A DNA stretch of 64,000 nucleotides from the NCBI GenBank assembly GCA_032173965.1, contig CM063285.1, positions 23,967,660-24,031,659 on the forward strand. The letters run 5' to 3'. The stretch is from Sitta carolinensis (Eukaryota; Chordata; Aves; Passeriformes; Sittidae). Positions within the stretch are counted from its first letter, which is position 1. Each line of letters begins with the position of its first letter. This document shows, one piece after another, positions 26,732-40,727 of the stretch. A model generated the notes under the pieces. The model was not told the DNA's origin. It searched no databases and saw only the letters and a list, made by a program, of their open reading frames with translations. Position numbers and translations under genes: made by a program.

Positions 26732-27248
26732 GTATGTAAACTGTTTCCTGGTCTATTTAATTTTTAAAGATTTTATTTTTGTATTTGTATATCTCTAAGT
26801 AAGTTGTTTTCCAGGAAGGTAAAACATAAACAGTCAACAAAACTCAATAATTTCATTTTATAGGAAGTGGAAAATTCACCATTGTTTTGAAATCATTCGC
26901 GCTGTCTTTTAAAGTGACTTCTCATCTGATTAGTTACAAGTTAAGACTGTAAAAGGTCTCTTTTCATTACAGAATGGTTTTTGTTAAGTTTCTGTGTAGT
27001 GATTTGGGCTGAAAAACATTCACATGTTTTCTCATATTCTCATTTGATTAATAGCTGCAGATTTTGGGGAGCAGAGTGACAACTTGTATGTGGTTTTTGG
27101 CTCCGATTGCCAAATGTTTCTCCAGTTTAGTTATGTAAAATGTTAAAACAATCCAGTAGCTGCCGAGTGATTATGTTCATCTGATTTATGCAGTATAGAA
27201 TTATGTAAAAACAGAATATGCATGATGCACAGGCAGAATTTGGGGACA

Positions 27249-27348
27249 CTGTATGATGATATTGTTCCCCAAAGCATTAATATAACACAGAGAAGTGGGA
27301 TGAAGGTTACTCTGGAAAACAACCACTGAGCTGAAAATCATCATACAG
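27249..27348. repeat. 12-bp inverted repeat with 76-bp spacer
   Basis: CTGTATGATGAT at 27249-27260 is perfectly complementary to ATCATCATACAG at 27337-27348. No target duplication or known MITE end is apparent. Confidence 0.45.
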
Positions 27349-28977
27349 CAAATCTAACTTGCTTTTCATGTTCTTTAATATTTGGCTCCTTTATACCAAG
27401 AGTAGAACTTCCTATCTGTGACAGGAAAAGGTACACTTTTGCCCTTCTAGGCTCCAGGTTCTTGTCTTCTAGTCATTCTGAATCTGAACTCTAAAGAGGG
27501 AGCTGATTTGGTTGGTCTCCTTACCTGGCATTTTCCCTCTTTTAATTGGATGTTATTGAACTAGTGAATGGGGGAAAGGTGTAGGAGTGAGAAAAACTAA
27601 TTGTCTCCATGACTGTGTAGTTTCCTTCAGATACAATTCTCTTTATTATACAAACATTTATTTTAAGATCTCGTCCCCCTTAACTTATTTTGATATCAAA
27701 AGTTGTCAGATAATAGAGCTGAGAGTCAAACTTCAGAGTTTGACAGAAGCGCAGGGAGAAGAGAAACATCATGGCAACTAACACATTTTTCTGTCAAATG
27801 TGCAACTGTCTTTTTTACAGAAGGAGTTATATGTAAATATTTGCATAGTAGGAGTTTAAAAAAAGAAATTCACAACAGAGGAATTAACCTTTTGTTCAAG
27901 ATATTTCTAATTGAATTTTAATTGTTAGTTGTCTAATTTAATTCTTGCATTCTTTTGAGAAAATACCTGTTTCTCCCTTAATGTTTAGAGAGTATATTAG
28001 TATTGTTTGCATAGGATTAAGCAATAAGTAATATATTGTTGTAACAAGCTGTATGTTTTATATACATTATTTGCTTTCTGCTTTGACAAGTTACCTGAAA
28101 TTATATAATGAGTGCTTCCAAGAAGTTTGAGTTCTAATATACAGCTGTATAGCATTGAAGCTGTGGTAGGTTACATTGTCAGTATATTAAAAATGTTCAT
28201 CAAGCAACCTCCTCTGTTATCAGAACTGCGGAGGATAAACACAAAAGGAAGCTTGTCAGATTTACCATCTCTTTGTGGTTTTGTAAATTGGTCTTTTGGC
28301 ACCTTCTTTCTCACCTGCTGCTGTCCTCACAGTCCCTGACATTTCCATGCATGTTCCCAGAAGCGATGTGTTGTCAGAAGTGACGTATTAGGAACGAGTC
28401 AGTGCCACACCAGCCTTTCTCTGCCCTCTTTTCCCAGCACAAATCTTTTTCTGACTTGCACCTAAGCATCTCATTTGGGAAGCTTGCATCCTTAGGTGCC
28501 TGCATTGTTTCCATGGTCTGATTCAGCTAGGTTCCCGTGGCATTCAGTGAAACCTCTTATACTGGATGTTTTAGTAGTGTCCTGACTGAACTGCCTTTAG
28601 TCATGGCCAGCTAACCTTCCTTATGTTAAACACTCATAACACAAGTAGCCCATTAGTTAATTGACTGTATCACTTACCAGCTAAAGGTAAAGAAAAAAAC
28701 ACGTTCTTGTGCTATAATTGCCTACTAGGTAGTACATCAATTAAGGTGACAAAGCTGGGCTCAATACTTCTGATGGTTGTACCTTGGAGCAAGTGTATTT
28801 CTTGAACTTCCAAGAGACACAGAAGTCTGGCAATGCATTCTGCCCTGCTGTTAGAAATAAACACGTTTCTTTGCTGCTGTGTGTTAAATGTGGCCAGTCC
28901 CTAACTGCACTTCACTTTTGGAAATGTGTCCTCTCTTCAGAAGTGTTTGTAAAATGTGAAGCAGTGCATGTCATTGT

Positions 28978-29060
28978 GATGGTCTTGGCTGGGGTAGAGT
29001 TAATTTTCTTCACGAATTTGTGTATCATCCATGCTAGAGGCTGGGGCTAAACTGTGGCAC
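28978..29060 (+). mobile_element. ERVL-like LTR, short 5' fragment
   Basis: The segment TTGGCTGGGGTAGAGTTAAT followed by TTTCTTC matches the characteristic beginning of a common avian ERVL LTR, recalled as TTTGGCTGGGATAGAGTTAA with TTTTCTTC. A TG dinucleotide a few bases upstream could be the LTR start. Only about 80 bp are recognisable and the rest is missing or diverged. The assignment rests on memory of that motif. Confidence 0.55.
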
Positions 29061-30969
29061 TAATAAGGTTGCTTTCATGCAATTTTTTTGAAAACTATGT
29101 AATTTCTGTCTAAGAAAAGGGGTCTTGGCAGTAATTCAATAGTAGATAAATCAGGTCTGGTATAGCAGGCAAGTCTGGTTTGGCCAGGTTTTAAATGTTA
29201 CAAAGGGTTTGGCTTTGTGGAGCTTCTAACTGTTTTGAGGCCTTTAGCTGTCATCTTATGCAAATCTATGAGAGATGCTAGTATTATAAACTTGGAGTTT
29301 TGATCCTCTGTCTCTATTTAGTGCATGCCATTTTCACAGGGAAATTACTGCCTTCTGCTGAAGGCGGATTTCCTGAAGATACTGTCTATGATATGTTTTT
29401 TAGACCCAAATAGAATGGTTTTATTGCCATTATAGAGAAAATTCACAAAATTAACCTTCAAATGCAACAAAACGGAGTGGTAAATACTGCAATTTGAATT
29501 AAAACTTACTTAAATAAAAACAGTAGCTGCAGTAGTTTCTACATTCCCCTAAAATAACTTCAAAAATATTTTATTCCAAAGTCAAACCAAAGCAACTTTA
29601 AGAACTGCTTCCAAGTGTTCGGTTTTCTGAGAAGTATTCTAAGACAGCAGAAAAAAATCGTTATTTTTAATCCAAATAAACTTTCTTTTTCTGAGTTTCT
29701 TTGGAAATTGGGCTCAGGATTTGCGAACACCTTTTGCAGGGGGATGAGTAGAACTAAACAAATGCTTTGATGATTGAGCTCTGAGAAATTCAGGTTTTCA
29801 AATCTGTTTAATAATACTCCTGTTTTTCCTGTGATATTTAAAACACTTCAGCAAGGTGTTATGATTGATTCTTCTTTAATTTTTAAGACAGCAAGATGTG
29901 TGTGCTGAATAAAAGAAAATCTGTAGCAAAATGAAACAGTTAACTTTTATTTTAAGGTTGACTTGACCTTTCCTGCATCTTTAATATGTTTTTTTTGCAT
30001 CCTTCTAATATGTCCCATGCTTTTTTTTCTGTCTTTCTTAGCTGTGCTCAAAGAATATTTTTCCATTTCTGAGTGGTCTTTGATGTCTTGTTTCTGTTCC
30101 AGTCTTGTGTGAAAGCCTTGGTACAGTGGGTACCAAGCTACATTTGCTAATTCTCTGTTCTCTGTCCACCATCACCCGTGTCTTTAAGTTTAAACAAAGA
30201 AACAATCAAACAAAACAACTTCTTTTTTCTTCCCTAATTCTAAATAACAATCTTAAAGAGGTGTATCACCTGAGTTTATTTGGTTTCAGGACTGATTAGT
30301 GAAAATGAGAGTTCTGGTCACCCAAAGTGAGAGGCAACGTTGGGTAGTATTGAGAGAAAGAAATGGAATTAATATTTGGGGGTTAGAAATTCTGTACCAA
30401 TGTAAGAAATATTTAAAAACCACAAGAAGAGTGTTTTCATTCACTTCTCTTTTCACCTGCTTTGTGCAACTTTGTGTAGTCTAGAATACAACAATGCTAG
30501 GGAAAAAGTTGGCAGTGTTATTTTCTATTGTAGAAAGAGAAATGCTACTTATTCTAACACTGAATGTGCCAGTTGAAATTAATTCTTATCTTCTTCACAT
30601 TATCAAATATTCTGCTACTCATACCAGCTTTGTTCAGACAAACAAAACTGAACCTGGCTTGCATTTTGAATAGTGTTCTAAATGTGATTTTAATCAGGCT
30701 TGGGGGAAAGATTGTAATCTAGTCTGAATAGTGAATATAAATTTTGTGACCTATCCTGTTTCAAGCTCCTAAGTCTTTCTATACTTGATATCCATTTTTT
30801 AAGTTTTTTGTTATTGAATCAAGGCATTCAAGTTAGTCCCTGATTCCAATACATTTGCAAGCTTTGTAATTTAAAGTATTTTTTTTTTTTGTATGTTTGT
30901 ATATCTTAATTTCAACAACAGGCCTCCTTTTATCTAAAATTTGTAGATTAGTTGCTGATAACCATATCC

Positions 30970-31543
30970 CGGAGTGAGCGCATCAAGTGCAGCGTTGCAA
31001 GCCAGGCAGGGGAGGGGATTGTCCTGCTCTGTGCTGGTATCACCTCTCTTTGAGTCCTGTATACAGTTTTGGGCACCACAATGTAAGAGGGTTAAAAAAT
31101 CTATTGGAGTGCATCCGGTGGACTGTCATGAAGATGAAGGATCTGGAGGTGAAGCCATATGAGGTGTGGCTGAGGTCACTTGGTCTGTTCAGCCCGGAGG
31201 AGACAGAGTAGAGATCTCATCACAGTCTGCCTTGGGAGGGGAAGACAGAGGGCAGGTACTGGTCTCTTCCCTGTGGTTACCAGTGACAGGACCCTAAGGA
31301 ATGACCTGAAGCTGTGGCAGGGGAGGTTTAGGTTGGATGTTAGATCAAATGTGTTTTTTACTCAGAGTGTGATCCCGCACTGGATCGGGTCCCACAGGAA
31401 AGTGGTCACAGCATCAAGCCTGACAAAGTTCAAGAAATATTTGGAAAATGCTCTAAGACAAATGTTGTGATTCTTGGAGGTGTCCTGTGCAGGGCCTTGA
31501 TGATCCTTGTGAATTCCTTTCCTGCTCAAGCTATTCTCTGTCT
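30970..31543 (+). mobile_element. CR1 non-LTR retrotransposon, 3' end (plus orientation)
   Basis: About 570 bp of CR1 cover the C-terminal reverse-transcriptase region and 3' untranslated end. Landmarks in order are the CAAGCCAGGCAGGGGAGG block, ACAGTTTTGGGCACCACAAT, GTCACTTGGTCTGTTCAGCC, CCAGTGACAGGACCCTAAGG, AGGTTTAGGTTGGATGTTAG, GTGGTCACAGCATCAAGCCT and the terminal GGTGTCCTGTGCAGGGCC with GATGATCCTTGTG. The reading frame is broken by stops and indels. The copy is 5'-truncated, as is usual for CR1, with the element's sense strand matching the host gene. Confidence 0.9.
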
Positions 31544-33726
31544 TGGGTAGTCTTAGATTAGATGTGCAAATATTCCCTGGCTTGCCTGAGTAATCTGTCA
31601 CAAGAAATCTCATCCTTCTAAAGTTTCCCCACACACAGATAGATTGATTTGGTAATGAAATTCTTAGCATTCTTGTTGTACATTAAAAATTTCCAACCTG
31701 ATTCTTGTAATGTCTGGGTTTTAGCCTATATGGGCTGGAGTCAGTGTTTCCAATCCTTTTCTGCTGGTCTTTCTCTTGATGTGTGAAGTGCTGGTCCTTC
31801 ACTGTCACTCCCAGCAATATTCCTTTTTAGAAGTCTGAACTATGCTCATTTTTCTTAGGCATTAAATTTTTTACAGCCTTCAGAAGAAATGCATTTTCAT
31901 AATCAAAGAAATAAGAGTGTTTAGCTAAGGGCTGGTTACATCTTCTGTGTCCTGAACACTAATGAGGTTTTATTTCTTTCTAGTAACAAACCCAAAATTC
32001 ATTCCATGGGTTCTGCATAACTGAAACTTTCCTTTTCAGTAGCAGAAGCTGAGAGAATGCCTGAATGGTTCTCTCTCAAAACATCTGAATGCAGCGTGAT
32101 TGCTCTCCATTGTATTTTTAAATGAGGCTAAAATGAGTATGTAATAGGATTTCTCTGGGCAGTATGTTTTTTGATTGACTCCATTTTTGTTTCTTTAGAG
32201 TAGTTGCAGAGTTAACAGAGTTGGAGTTGCTCTTGATCTCTGTGTTTTAGTACACTTTGCAAAAATTCTAATATTACTAAACTCATGGGACAGGGATATA
32301 GTTAGATACATAGGCAGGCACTAGTACATATCTAAATCCCCTAAAAAAGTAGTTATTGCATTGTATTTAGTTACTTTTTTTTATAAATCCAGTGCATTTG
32401 TCACAATCTAGCCTATGTGTATTGTCCCTAAAACCAAAATTTAAAAGTTTGTCTTTAGTCCAGTGCTCTAAGATAAATTCCAGTTAATTCCCTCTGCAGT
32501 CTATGATTTTAAAGACAGGCTTGGGTTGTCCTGCCTTGCTAAAAAAAAATTAGACTAAGTCATTTAAACATACTGAACTTAAAAATATTTAATAAGTTTT
32601 ATGGAAGTAATTAGTTTTTTGTGTTGGTCTTCTGTTGAATTTTCGATCATGTGGTGGAAGAAACAAAGATGGTAGAAGGCTTTTTCTAGTTCTCATTCAT
32701 TTTGGGAAATCAGAAATGTTTTCAGACAGACATACACATTGCATCGCTTCATACCACTGATTACTAGTATTAGCTTAGTTTATCTGGCTGCAGAGCAACC
32801 TGCTTAAACTCAAGGTGTGCTTTTAGTGGACAGTGGAAAAGATAGAGATTATTACTGTGCTTTTCAAACTGTTTTGTGTAGTTGCTGAATAATGTAATGA
32901 AAGTGAAAAGTCATGTCGTCCAAAATACGATAGGCAAGTCTCCATTTCCAAGCCTGACCAGATTGTTCTCTGCAGTTGCTTCAGGGCATCATATTTGAAG
33001 TTCAGCTCCTCAAAACAGGATTAGGAATATTTTATACCCAAGAAAACCTATGGCTTTCTGTCTCTGTCGTGCTTGCTGTCACTTTCTCTGCAGGATAGGT
33101 ATTGATAGGAACAAATAACATAGAATAATTCCCAAGTGCTTTCTGGATACTGGTGTGTCTTTTTTTTTTTAGTGCAGCAACAGCAAAAATGTAGCTGAAG
33201 ATTGATGATTGCTTTTCCCTCCTTTTATTGAGAAATAGGCCAGAGAGGAGAGTCCAAGCCTGATGTGTCTGTTTCTGTTTACTGAAAATAATTCGATAAA
33301 AGAAAAAAATCTGTTTATACATGTGGAAAAAAGTAGTTCTTGTGTGTTTAGATGCCTTGCATGTTGCTTAGACTCCAGTAAATCCTCCCACGCAGCTGAG
33401 AAAATAGCAAGCCGCAGTAAACATAACTGTGAAATCTAAACTTAATGGGGACAGGAATTCTGAAGAATATTTACCCTCCAGCCAGTTCTGTACATCTGGG
33501 ATAGCCAAGTCTATTAGCATTTGGCAATGGTTAAAGCTTGAACTTTTAACTGTTAAATAATACAATAGTAAAATTGGAAAGTACATCCAGCTTTGCTAAG
33601 ATTTGTGTGGAATGTGGGATATTCTGGAGATTTTTACCTTTGGAGTTCATAGGTGAAAGTGATGATACATGTTGTTAATATAGTAGTTTTATGAAGAGCC
33701 TCACTATATCTTACCTCAGTAAGCTT

Positions 33727-33753
33727 GTACATTCTCAACAGTACATTCTCAAT
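33727..33753 (+). repeat. Short tandem duplication
   Basis: GTACATTCTCAA occurs twice, offset by 15 bp. It is a small local duplication with no sign of function. Confidence 0.6.
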
Positions 33754-34144
33754 GGCAGCACAATTAGCTGTTGTAACCCATGTAATAAGGATAGCAGATG
33801 TGCAGCAGTGCTGGAATGGAAAATCAACTATTTTGCCTGATTTGATTGTGAGCTAGCTTCTTGAACTCCAGTTTTGTGAAGCCTGTGCTGGCTGTACGAT
33901 GTGGCAGTCGGCATGAGAATTTACTGATCCTGTTGGCACGTGTGGTTAATGAGGCCCAACAGATTTTTCACAGCATTTTCTCCCTTATTTACCAGCTGTG
34001 ATTTTGGTATTATAAACACTGGTCAGCCCTAGTACTATCTTGCCTGTTATCTCTTTCATTGTGTACAGGTGATGGTGTTGAGAGGTGTAAACCTGACCAC
34101 ATACTGCAGTGAAAAGGACAGGTGAAGAGATAGAGGTAGATCAC

Positions 34145-34325
34145 AGAAAGGCTCTTTTAAGCAAAGTGGATGCAGTAAGTCCATGGGCCTGATGGGATGT
34201 ACCCATGAATGCTGATGGAACTGATGTCTCTTTGTGGCTCCTCTCAATGGTCTTTGAATGATCACAGCAATTGAGAGAAGTACCTGAGGACTGATGGAAA
34301 ACTGGGAGGAGTAGCTGAGCTTCTA
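34145..34325 (+). mobile_element. CR1 internal fragment (start of reverse-transcriptase domain)
   Basis: The sequence GGGCCTGATGGGATGTACCC, then GAATGCTGATGGAACTGATG, TCAATGGTCTTTGAATGATC and AGAAGTACCTGAGGACTGATGG parallels the CR1 segment encoding the linker and N-terminal reverse-transcriptase motif. Stops and substitutions leave no frame. It lies about 2.6 kb downstream of the CR1 3' end, in the same orientation. Since it represents a more 5' part of the element, it must be a separate insertion or a rearranged copy. Confidence 0.7.
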
Positions 34326-37300
34326 GAGGATTCCTAGACACTTACGGGGTACCCTTGGAATATAAGGGCAAATGGTAATAAGATAACTAGGATTTCTGAA
34401 ACAGAAGTTAAAGGATAATTGAATGTCACAGGTTGGTTTGTTGCTGAAGTAGCATGCTTTAAAATGCACTTTGAAGTGACAAAACCCTGAATTCTGATCT
34501 TCTTCAGCCAGGAAAATAACCTCAGACTCAAAATAGAGGCTTTTTATTGATTATGTTGAGGTCTGCCTTACTTGTGAGAGATAATCAGATAAGTACGATG
34601 GGGTTGAATGAAGGAATTTTAATTAGATTGATATTTTTCTGATCTTCTATTTAAAAAAAAAAAGGTGTTTTGAGGGTGTTTGTTTGTGTATGTATTAAAT
34701 AAATTGGTCTGATGTTATTTTTGAATTCATAGGTAACAAAGTGCAAGGTTAAGCTAAAATATAATTAGAATACTAGGATGTATTCTTATGAGCACTTGCT
34801 AATGAGGAATTTTCAGATCATGTAAAATGACTACATGTATTATTTCCCAAACCTTCTCGGTTTAATACATATGGGTGAGTGGATGAGTTTCTTAAAACTT
34901 ATTAATGATTTTTTTTTTTTAAGTTTATAACATCTTTCCATAAATTATGATTTTACAAGTCAGTGTATCATAAAACAAAACTCTAACCATAAACGTGCTT
35001 TATGTTAATATGGTTTATCTGACTTTTGGACAGCTCCCTTGGTTAGAGGAACTTTTTGTCTTGAAGGACAGAGCAAGGCAAACTCAGACTGATTTCTTTA
35101 GAGACAGAGAGTGCTACTAAAGAGACTGTACATGACAGGCCAGAATGAGGCCATTTGACATAAAGTAACAAGCACCTACTACAGCTCCATCAGTTCTGAT
35201 GAATTCCATGCTGAGGGAAGTCTGCAAAGAGCTCAGGACTTTGTCTCCTTTGTTTCTCAAGACATGTTGATAATGCATTTAATAGCAATTTCACAAATAA
35301 TTTCTACTGTACAGTTTATTTTTCTTCCTTTTCATGAAAATAAGTACTAATGTTTTGGAGAAGGTTTACTTGTTCTAGTCAAGTGTTGTGACATTTATTG
35401 AGGCCCATACCAAATAATGCCTGCTTGCTTCCCAGCTGTGAGTCACCGTGAAAATAGAGATTACTTTCCCTGCCATCAGCTCACACCCAAGCTAATTTTA
35501 CAGCCTTGTCAAATAGCAGGAGAAATTACTAGTTATCACTACTTAATCAGGCTCAGCTGACAAGACTAGATTGGAACAGAAACATGGTGTGACTGAAGCT
35601 TGTTGCTGTAAATTGAATACTTTGACATGCTAAGACAATTACTATGTAAATTTCACTGGGAAATGTTTTGTTCTGGTAGCTTATAGAGGTCTTGTCAGTA
35701 CATGGGGGCCCAGTGGGTGCTGTAGTTTCTTTTATTAAAGGGAAAGGAAAGGTCAGATCTGAAAAAGCAGCTTAGTTAAGAGAGTGAGAGATGACAAAGC
35801 CAGTGAGAAAAAAGCTTGAAAATCTCTCTCTGTTTTGCTTTAACTTTCTCTGGCACTTCTTATAAGAGGAGAAAATTAGAGGTGGTCTACTTTTATGATC
35901 CAGAAACTGCAGTAGTAAGCTGCTACTTTGTTTCCTAAATCCAGCCAAGGGATGTCTGTGAGACACTTAACTACTTCTATGTTATTATCTATCAGGGCAA
36001 TTTTCAAGGTCGTTGATGTGTTTGGAAAGCATAGAGCCTGGTAACTGACCACAGCATTGCTAGTGGTATCCCTTAACGTGTATAAAACATTGTTGATATG
36101 TCTACAGGGTCAAGCAAATCGCTGCTTTTATGAATCAGCTTTTGCTGTCAAGTGGCTGGAATGGTGCCGGCGCTGCTCTCCTTTCTCATCATTTTAGAGG
36201 CCTATATTCTTTCATTTTGTCTTCTATAGAGACAGTAGAGTTCTGCATGTTTCTGATAACTGTGAAGCTGTAAAGAGGGAGGATTTACAAGTTCTACATC
36301 TTTTCTCATGTGATGAGGACATTTTTCCCCCTAAATATAAACAGAACTATCCTTATTCCTTAAAGTTTTAAAAATGCTGGGTTTTGTGCCCAGTAGAGTA
36401 GACTAACCTACAGAATTAAATCATAATAGTCTTAAGATTCTTAGTGTAGTGAATAAGAAAGAAGTGTAATTATAACTCCTTTTTATGAATAGTTGTCTTT
36501 TCAGATTGTATTTTAAAGGTGCTTGCTGCAGATACATTCATGGTGTATCTGGGACAGTTTTTTTTCTTCGTCATGCAGGTTAATATTTCAGGAATAGAGG
36601 GACCTCTTGCTGTTTTCTTGACCTTCTAAAACTTTGAATCAAACTCTAAAATTGTTTTGTTCAGAAACTTGGTTTTAATTCTTGTTTCAACCCCACAGAA
36701 GAATTCTGTGTCTGAAAGGGAAAAAAAAAAATCAATAATGAGCGTTTTAAAGCTATTTATAGGGTGTGGCTTTGTGTTGTTTCTGTGAATAATCCTTTAA
36801 CTCCTGGAGTCAAGTGCCAAATTCTAGGAGCAGCATGCGAAACTGGTTCGTTGTCAATTATGTGTATTTAAATTTTTTTTTACTATAGAAATTATTTTCA
36901 AATAAATTCTAGGTTTGATTGTTTGTTCTGAAAGATATTTGGTTTCATAAGTGGCCATGTACTGATAACTGTGGCAGGTGTCATAATAAACAGTATTGTG
37001 CAGTTTTCTGAGTTCAGTTTTTCAAAACAGTAATAATTACAAAATTGAATCATATATATGATTAGCATTTAATTATGTTTCAAATAGAAGGGAGAGAGGA
37101 AGGAGATTCTTTGGACAGAGACTGATTTTTTTTAAAGGCAGTAAGTACAACTTCACAATGTGGAAACAGTTTGTGAACTGGTAGATTTGGCCTCCGGTTG
37201 TAAAAATCTCATCCAGAAGTCTCTGATGGACTAATTTAATGATGTAGGGATATTCTTTAATAGGAAATACCAGATATTCAGTTCTGAAACATCATGGGAA

Positions 37301-38303
37301 GACAGGCTAAACAGATCAACAATAGCAATATTTGAAAGCATAATTCAGGGTTCATAACTTTTGTTTCATTATAATCTTGAAAATGACATTGTATCTGACT
37401 CAGCAGCATATTCGTCATTTGATGCCAATTTTCAGTTGTTTGTTTTCGGGATTTTTTTTATACAAGTGTTGGCATTTATAAAATATTTTTGGCAAAGTCC
37501 ACATTGCTAGTGGACTTTAACTTTAGTGTTATTTAATAATTCAGAGTATTTGTGCAGTAGTAATGAATAATGCCCCTTGTATGTCCTCTTCTAAACTCCC
37601 ATTGTTCTGAATGGTAATATCATAACTTCAGTAAGAAAATATGGGTGGGAGCTACTTAAGTAGCAGGGTGACTGTTGCTTATCATGGTTATTTTATTGCT
37701 CAGTATCTATCAAGATACTTCAGATGTAACACAGAAGTTATTCTGAGAATTAAGAGTTCAATAAATGAGCTTAAAGAAATCTCTTATTGATGCCAAGAAA
37801 TGTTCAATTTTTTTCAACCTTGGGTACTTAACCTATTATTCAGTGTTGTTCCATGAATAAGTGCTAGTGTGCTGCACTGAAATATGTTTAAATGCAATAA
37901 AAGAGGTTTCCTTAGGAAAGCTTCTGTTGTATATTACTAAGGTCAATCTGTAGTATTCTCTTAATATTATGCAGAAAAGGCTGCTGCTGAATAGGAGCCC
38001 TTTTCTAAGAAGTTTCAATCCTCAGGTTCTTCACCCCCTTGAATAGTATTCCTGACATGAGTCCTAGATACATACTGTTGCTTCTTCATCCCCTTATCCC
38101 CTCCCAACTAGTTGATTCATGCATTTGGATACTGCCATCTAGAAATAAATGACCTTGCTTTTGAAAGGGATTAAAATAATATCTTTTGGTGGCAGCTTTT
38201 TGTTTTGAAAAGTGCAACCAAAGGGTGAGTAGTTACTGGACTGAACTGTTTCTGAAGAGTTCTGCATTTCTAAGTGTCTAGTATGAGTGCATTGTGTAAA
38301 AAT

Positions 38304-38321
38304 AAAAAAAAAAAAAAAAAA
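38304..38321 (+). repeat. A18 homopolymer
   Basis: Eighteen A residues follow GTAAAAAT. No adjacent gene-like sequence suggests a retrocopied mRNA. Confidence 0.85.
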
Positions 38322-40690
38322 CAAACTATACATTTTCTTTAAATTAAAAAAGAGATCACCTAGAGAACACAATAGACATCCTCTTCCCAGTTTGCCTTTA
38401 TTAACAGGACCAGCATGCAATAGGATTATACTACAGAAACAAATTATTTTGGTTTAATAGTCAGGTTGCTGTGTGGAATAATGGTGAGCTAGTTTTTTCC
38501 CTTGTTTTGTGTGATCATATGTGTCACTGTGAAACTCAGCAATAAGATGGATTCCTGGTCTCCACTGAGGAAGGTATTGCTAAGGGATTCCATAAGATGA
38601 AGGTGATCAGTAGTACAGGCAGCATAGTCCTCAACACTGAAGGCCACTGTCTTTTAAAGCTCTTAAGAGAAGAGTTGATAAATTACTTGTATGTCATGAT
38701 ACTGTGGTGAAAGGACAAGGGAGATAAAGTGCCCGTAGGTTTCTGGATTCCAGTCCTGGCTGTGCAAGCTGTTTAAATTCACCAGCCTAGTCTGGCAGTC
38801 TGTAGAGCTAGGAACAATCTCTGGAGAAGACTGGAGGTCTGGGTCTATTCAGTTAGGACGAGCCACAAGATGTGCAGATGTTTACTGCTGCACTGCACTG
38901 GGTGCTGGTGGTGTAGCGTGGCACATGCCTAGAGATACAAGCATAGCTGTGAACTAAGCTGACTGATCAGGATTTGTGGAATAATTTGTGAAAGATAGCC
39001 TCAAACCTTGAGCACTTAAGCTTCCCATTCTGTAAATGATCACTTACCAGCCACTAATGAGGAGGCTGCATTAGTCCTATAGCTGAACAAGGTAAGCTGA
39101 GGAAGACATAGTGTGAGGTTTTTGAGCAAAATGAATGAGTGGTGCCTCAAACACCAAACATTAAAAATACCGCTGGACTGAGCTGTTTGGTTCTCCAAAG
39201 AAACACAAGTATGAAGGTAAGGATAAAAGTGAGGAAAAAATATAATGAAAACAGTGGAAGACTAGTCAAATAGTGTGCTCTTAACATCCTTGAGTATTTA
39301 TCCTCTTATCAGTATGGGAATGATGAGCATACATACATAGCCAGCGCTGATTACAGAAAACACTTTCATGGAAATTACAGTGATCAAAGCCAAAGTGAAA
39401 AATCAGTTCAGTATACTAATTTCAGGTAGGCTGATTTGGTTTTCTGCCCTCAATCCCAAAATTATAAAATATCATGGCAAGTTTTTCTTCTGAAACTTTG
39501 TGTGTGTTTATACTAATATATATCTCATTCAAACAAGCCATTTTATAATATATAGAGAGTGAGTTAACACAGTCAAATAACCTGTCTTCATTTTCATTTG
39601 CCATTTAAGTCAGTCTTGTTAGTGCAGAGTTCTCATAATATTATTTTAAAAGCTAATCCAGTTTAAAGTACCACTAAGTCAAAAACTAGTCCTGATAGAA
39701 ACAAGTTAAAAATAGCCAATAATACATTCCTATTAAAATTATTTTGAAAGACCTAGTATTTGTGTCCCTTTTTCAGTTCCCCACTGATTCTTTTTTTAAT
39801 TCCTTAATCAGAATATGATGTGACACTAAAGCTTTACAGTAATATATTTGACTTGATCAGTTGAGGTATGATTTCATAATTAAGAGGAGAGCTTAAAGTA
39901 ATGTTCATTGACATCAGCTACATTGCAATCTTTCCTTCCCTGAGTTACATCTTGGAGTGAACCCTTACTTCACTGAAACTGGCTGAACTGCCTATCTTCC
40001 CATCTTAAATCTACTAACCTTTTTTGATCATTGATTTTAGGATTTATTTCCAAGCCTCTATAGATTTTCTACTATTTCAAGCCTCAGTGAAAGTCAGTCT
40101 GCTCTTTGGACACTTTGTTCTGCCATTCAAACTGAATGTTACTTACTGTCCACATAAAGCCTACATTCACTTGGTGTGCAAGTAATTTGCAGTGTCTTTG
40201 TGTGGAGGGTGACAATTGGAGTTCATGTGTGCAAGTACTATAATTTACTAAATTGATACATGTTTGAATTTTCCACCGATATTTTTAGGCTCTGGGAAAA
40301 ATACTGTTTTGCTCAGTAGTATTTTAAATATTTCTGTAGGTAGTCAGTTCAGTTTCATTTAACATGTATACCATAATTTAGACAGTTTTACCTAATGTGT
40401 ACAAGGTTATGGTAATCTTTTATACCTAGCATTTTTCCTTTCTACAGCAAACCTTGCTGTATTTTTTATTTTAGTAAATTTTGGTAAGAATGCATTCTTC
40501 AGGGAATATTAAAGAATCTGGACTTGCAATTTCTCTTTTTTTTTGAGACTAAAGAATTTCCCTTTTAAAACAATATCTGTAGCTTCTAAGTAGTCCTTTT
40601 GCAGCCAGGGTACTTGGCATCACTTCTAAAACTCAGGCTATAAGGAAGCACACTCGTGTACTTGGAGCAAATGGTGCATGCATTATATGT

Positions 40691-40727
40691 GTTTATTCTC
40701 ATGAAAATATGCAGGTTTATTCTCATG
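40691..40727 (+). repeat. 13-bp direct repeat, two copies
   Basis: GTTTATTCTCATG is present at 40691-40703 and 40715-40727, separated by 11 bp. Confidence 0.65.

Noticed and set aside
31180..31670. Reading frames of about 100 codons on both strands
   Set aside because: They lie in the CR1 3' end and its edge, with no intact protein.
35160..35240. Faint similarity to the CR1 segment containing GATGAATTCCATGCTGAGGG
   Set aside because: Too short and diverged to separate from chance without an alignment.
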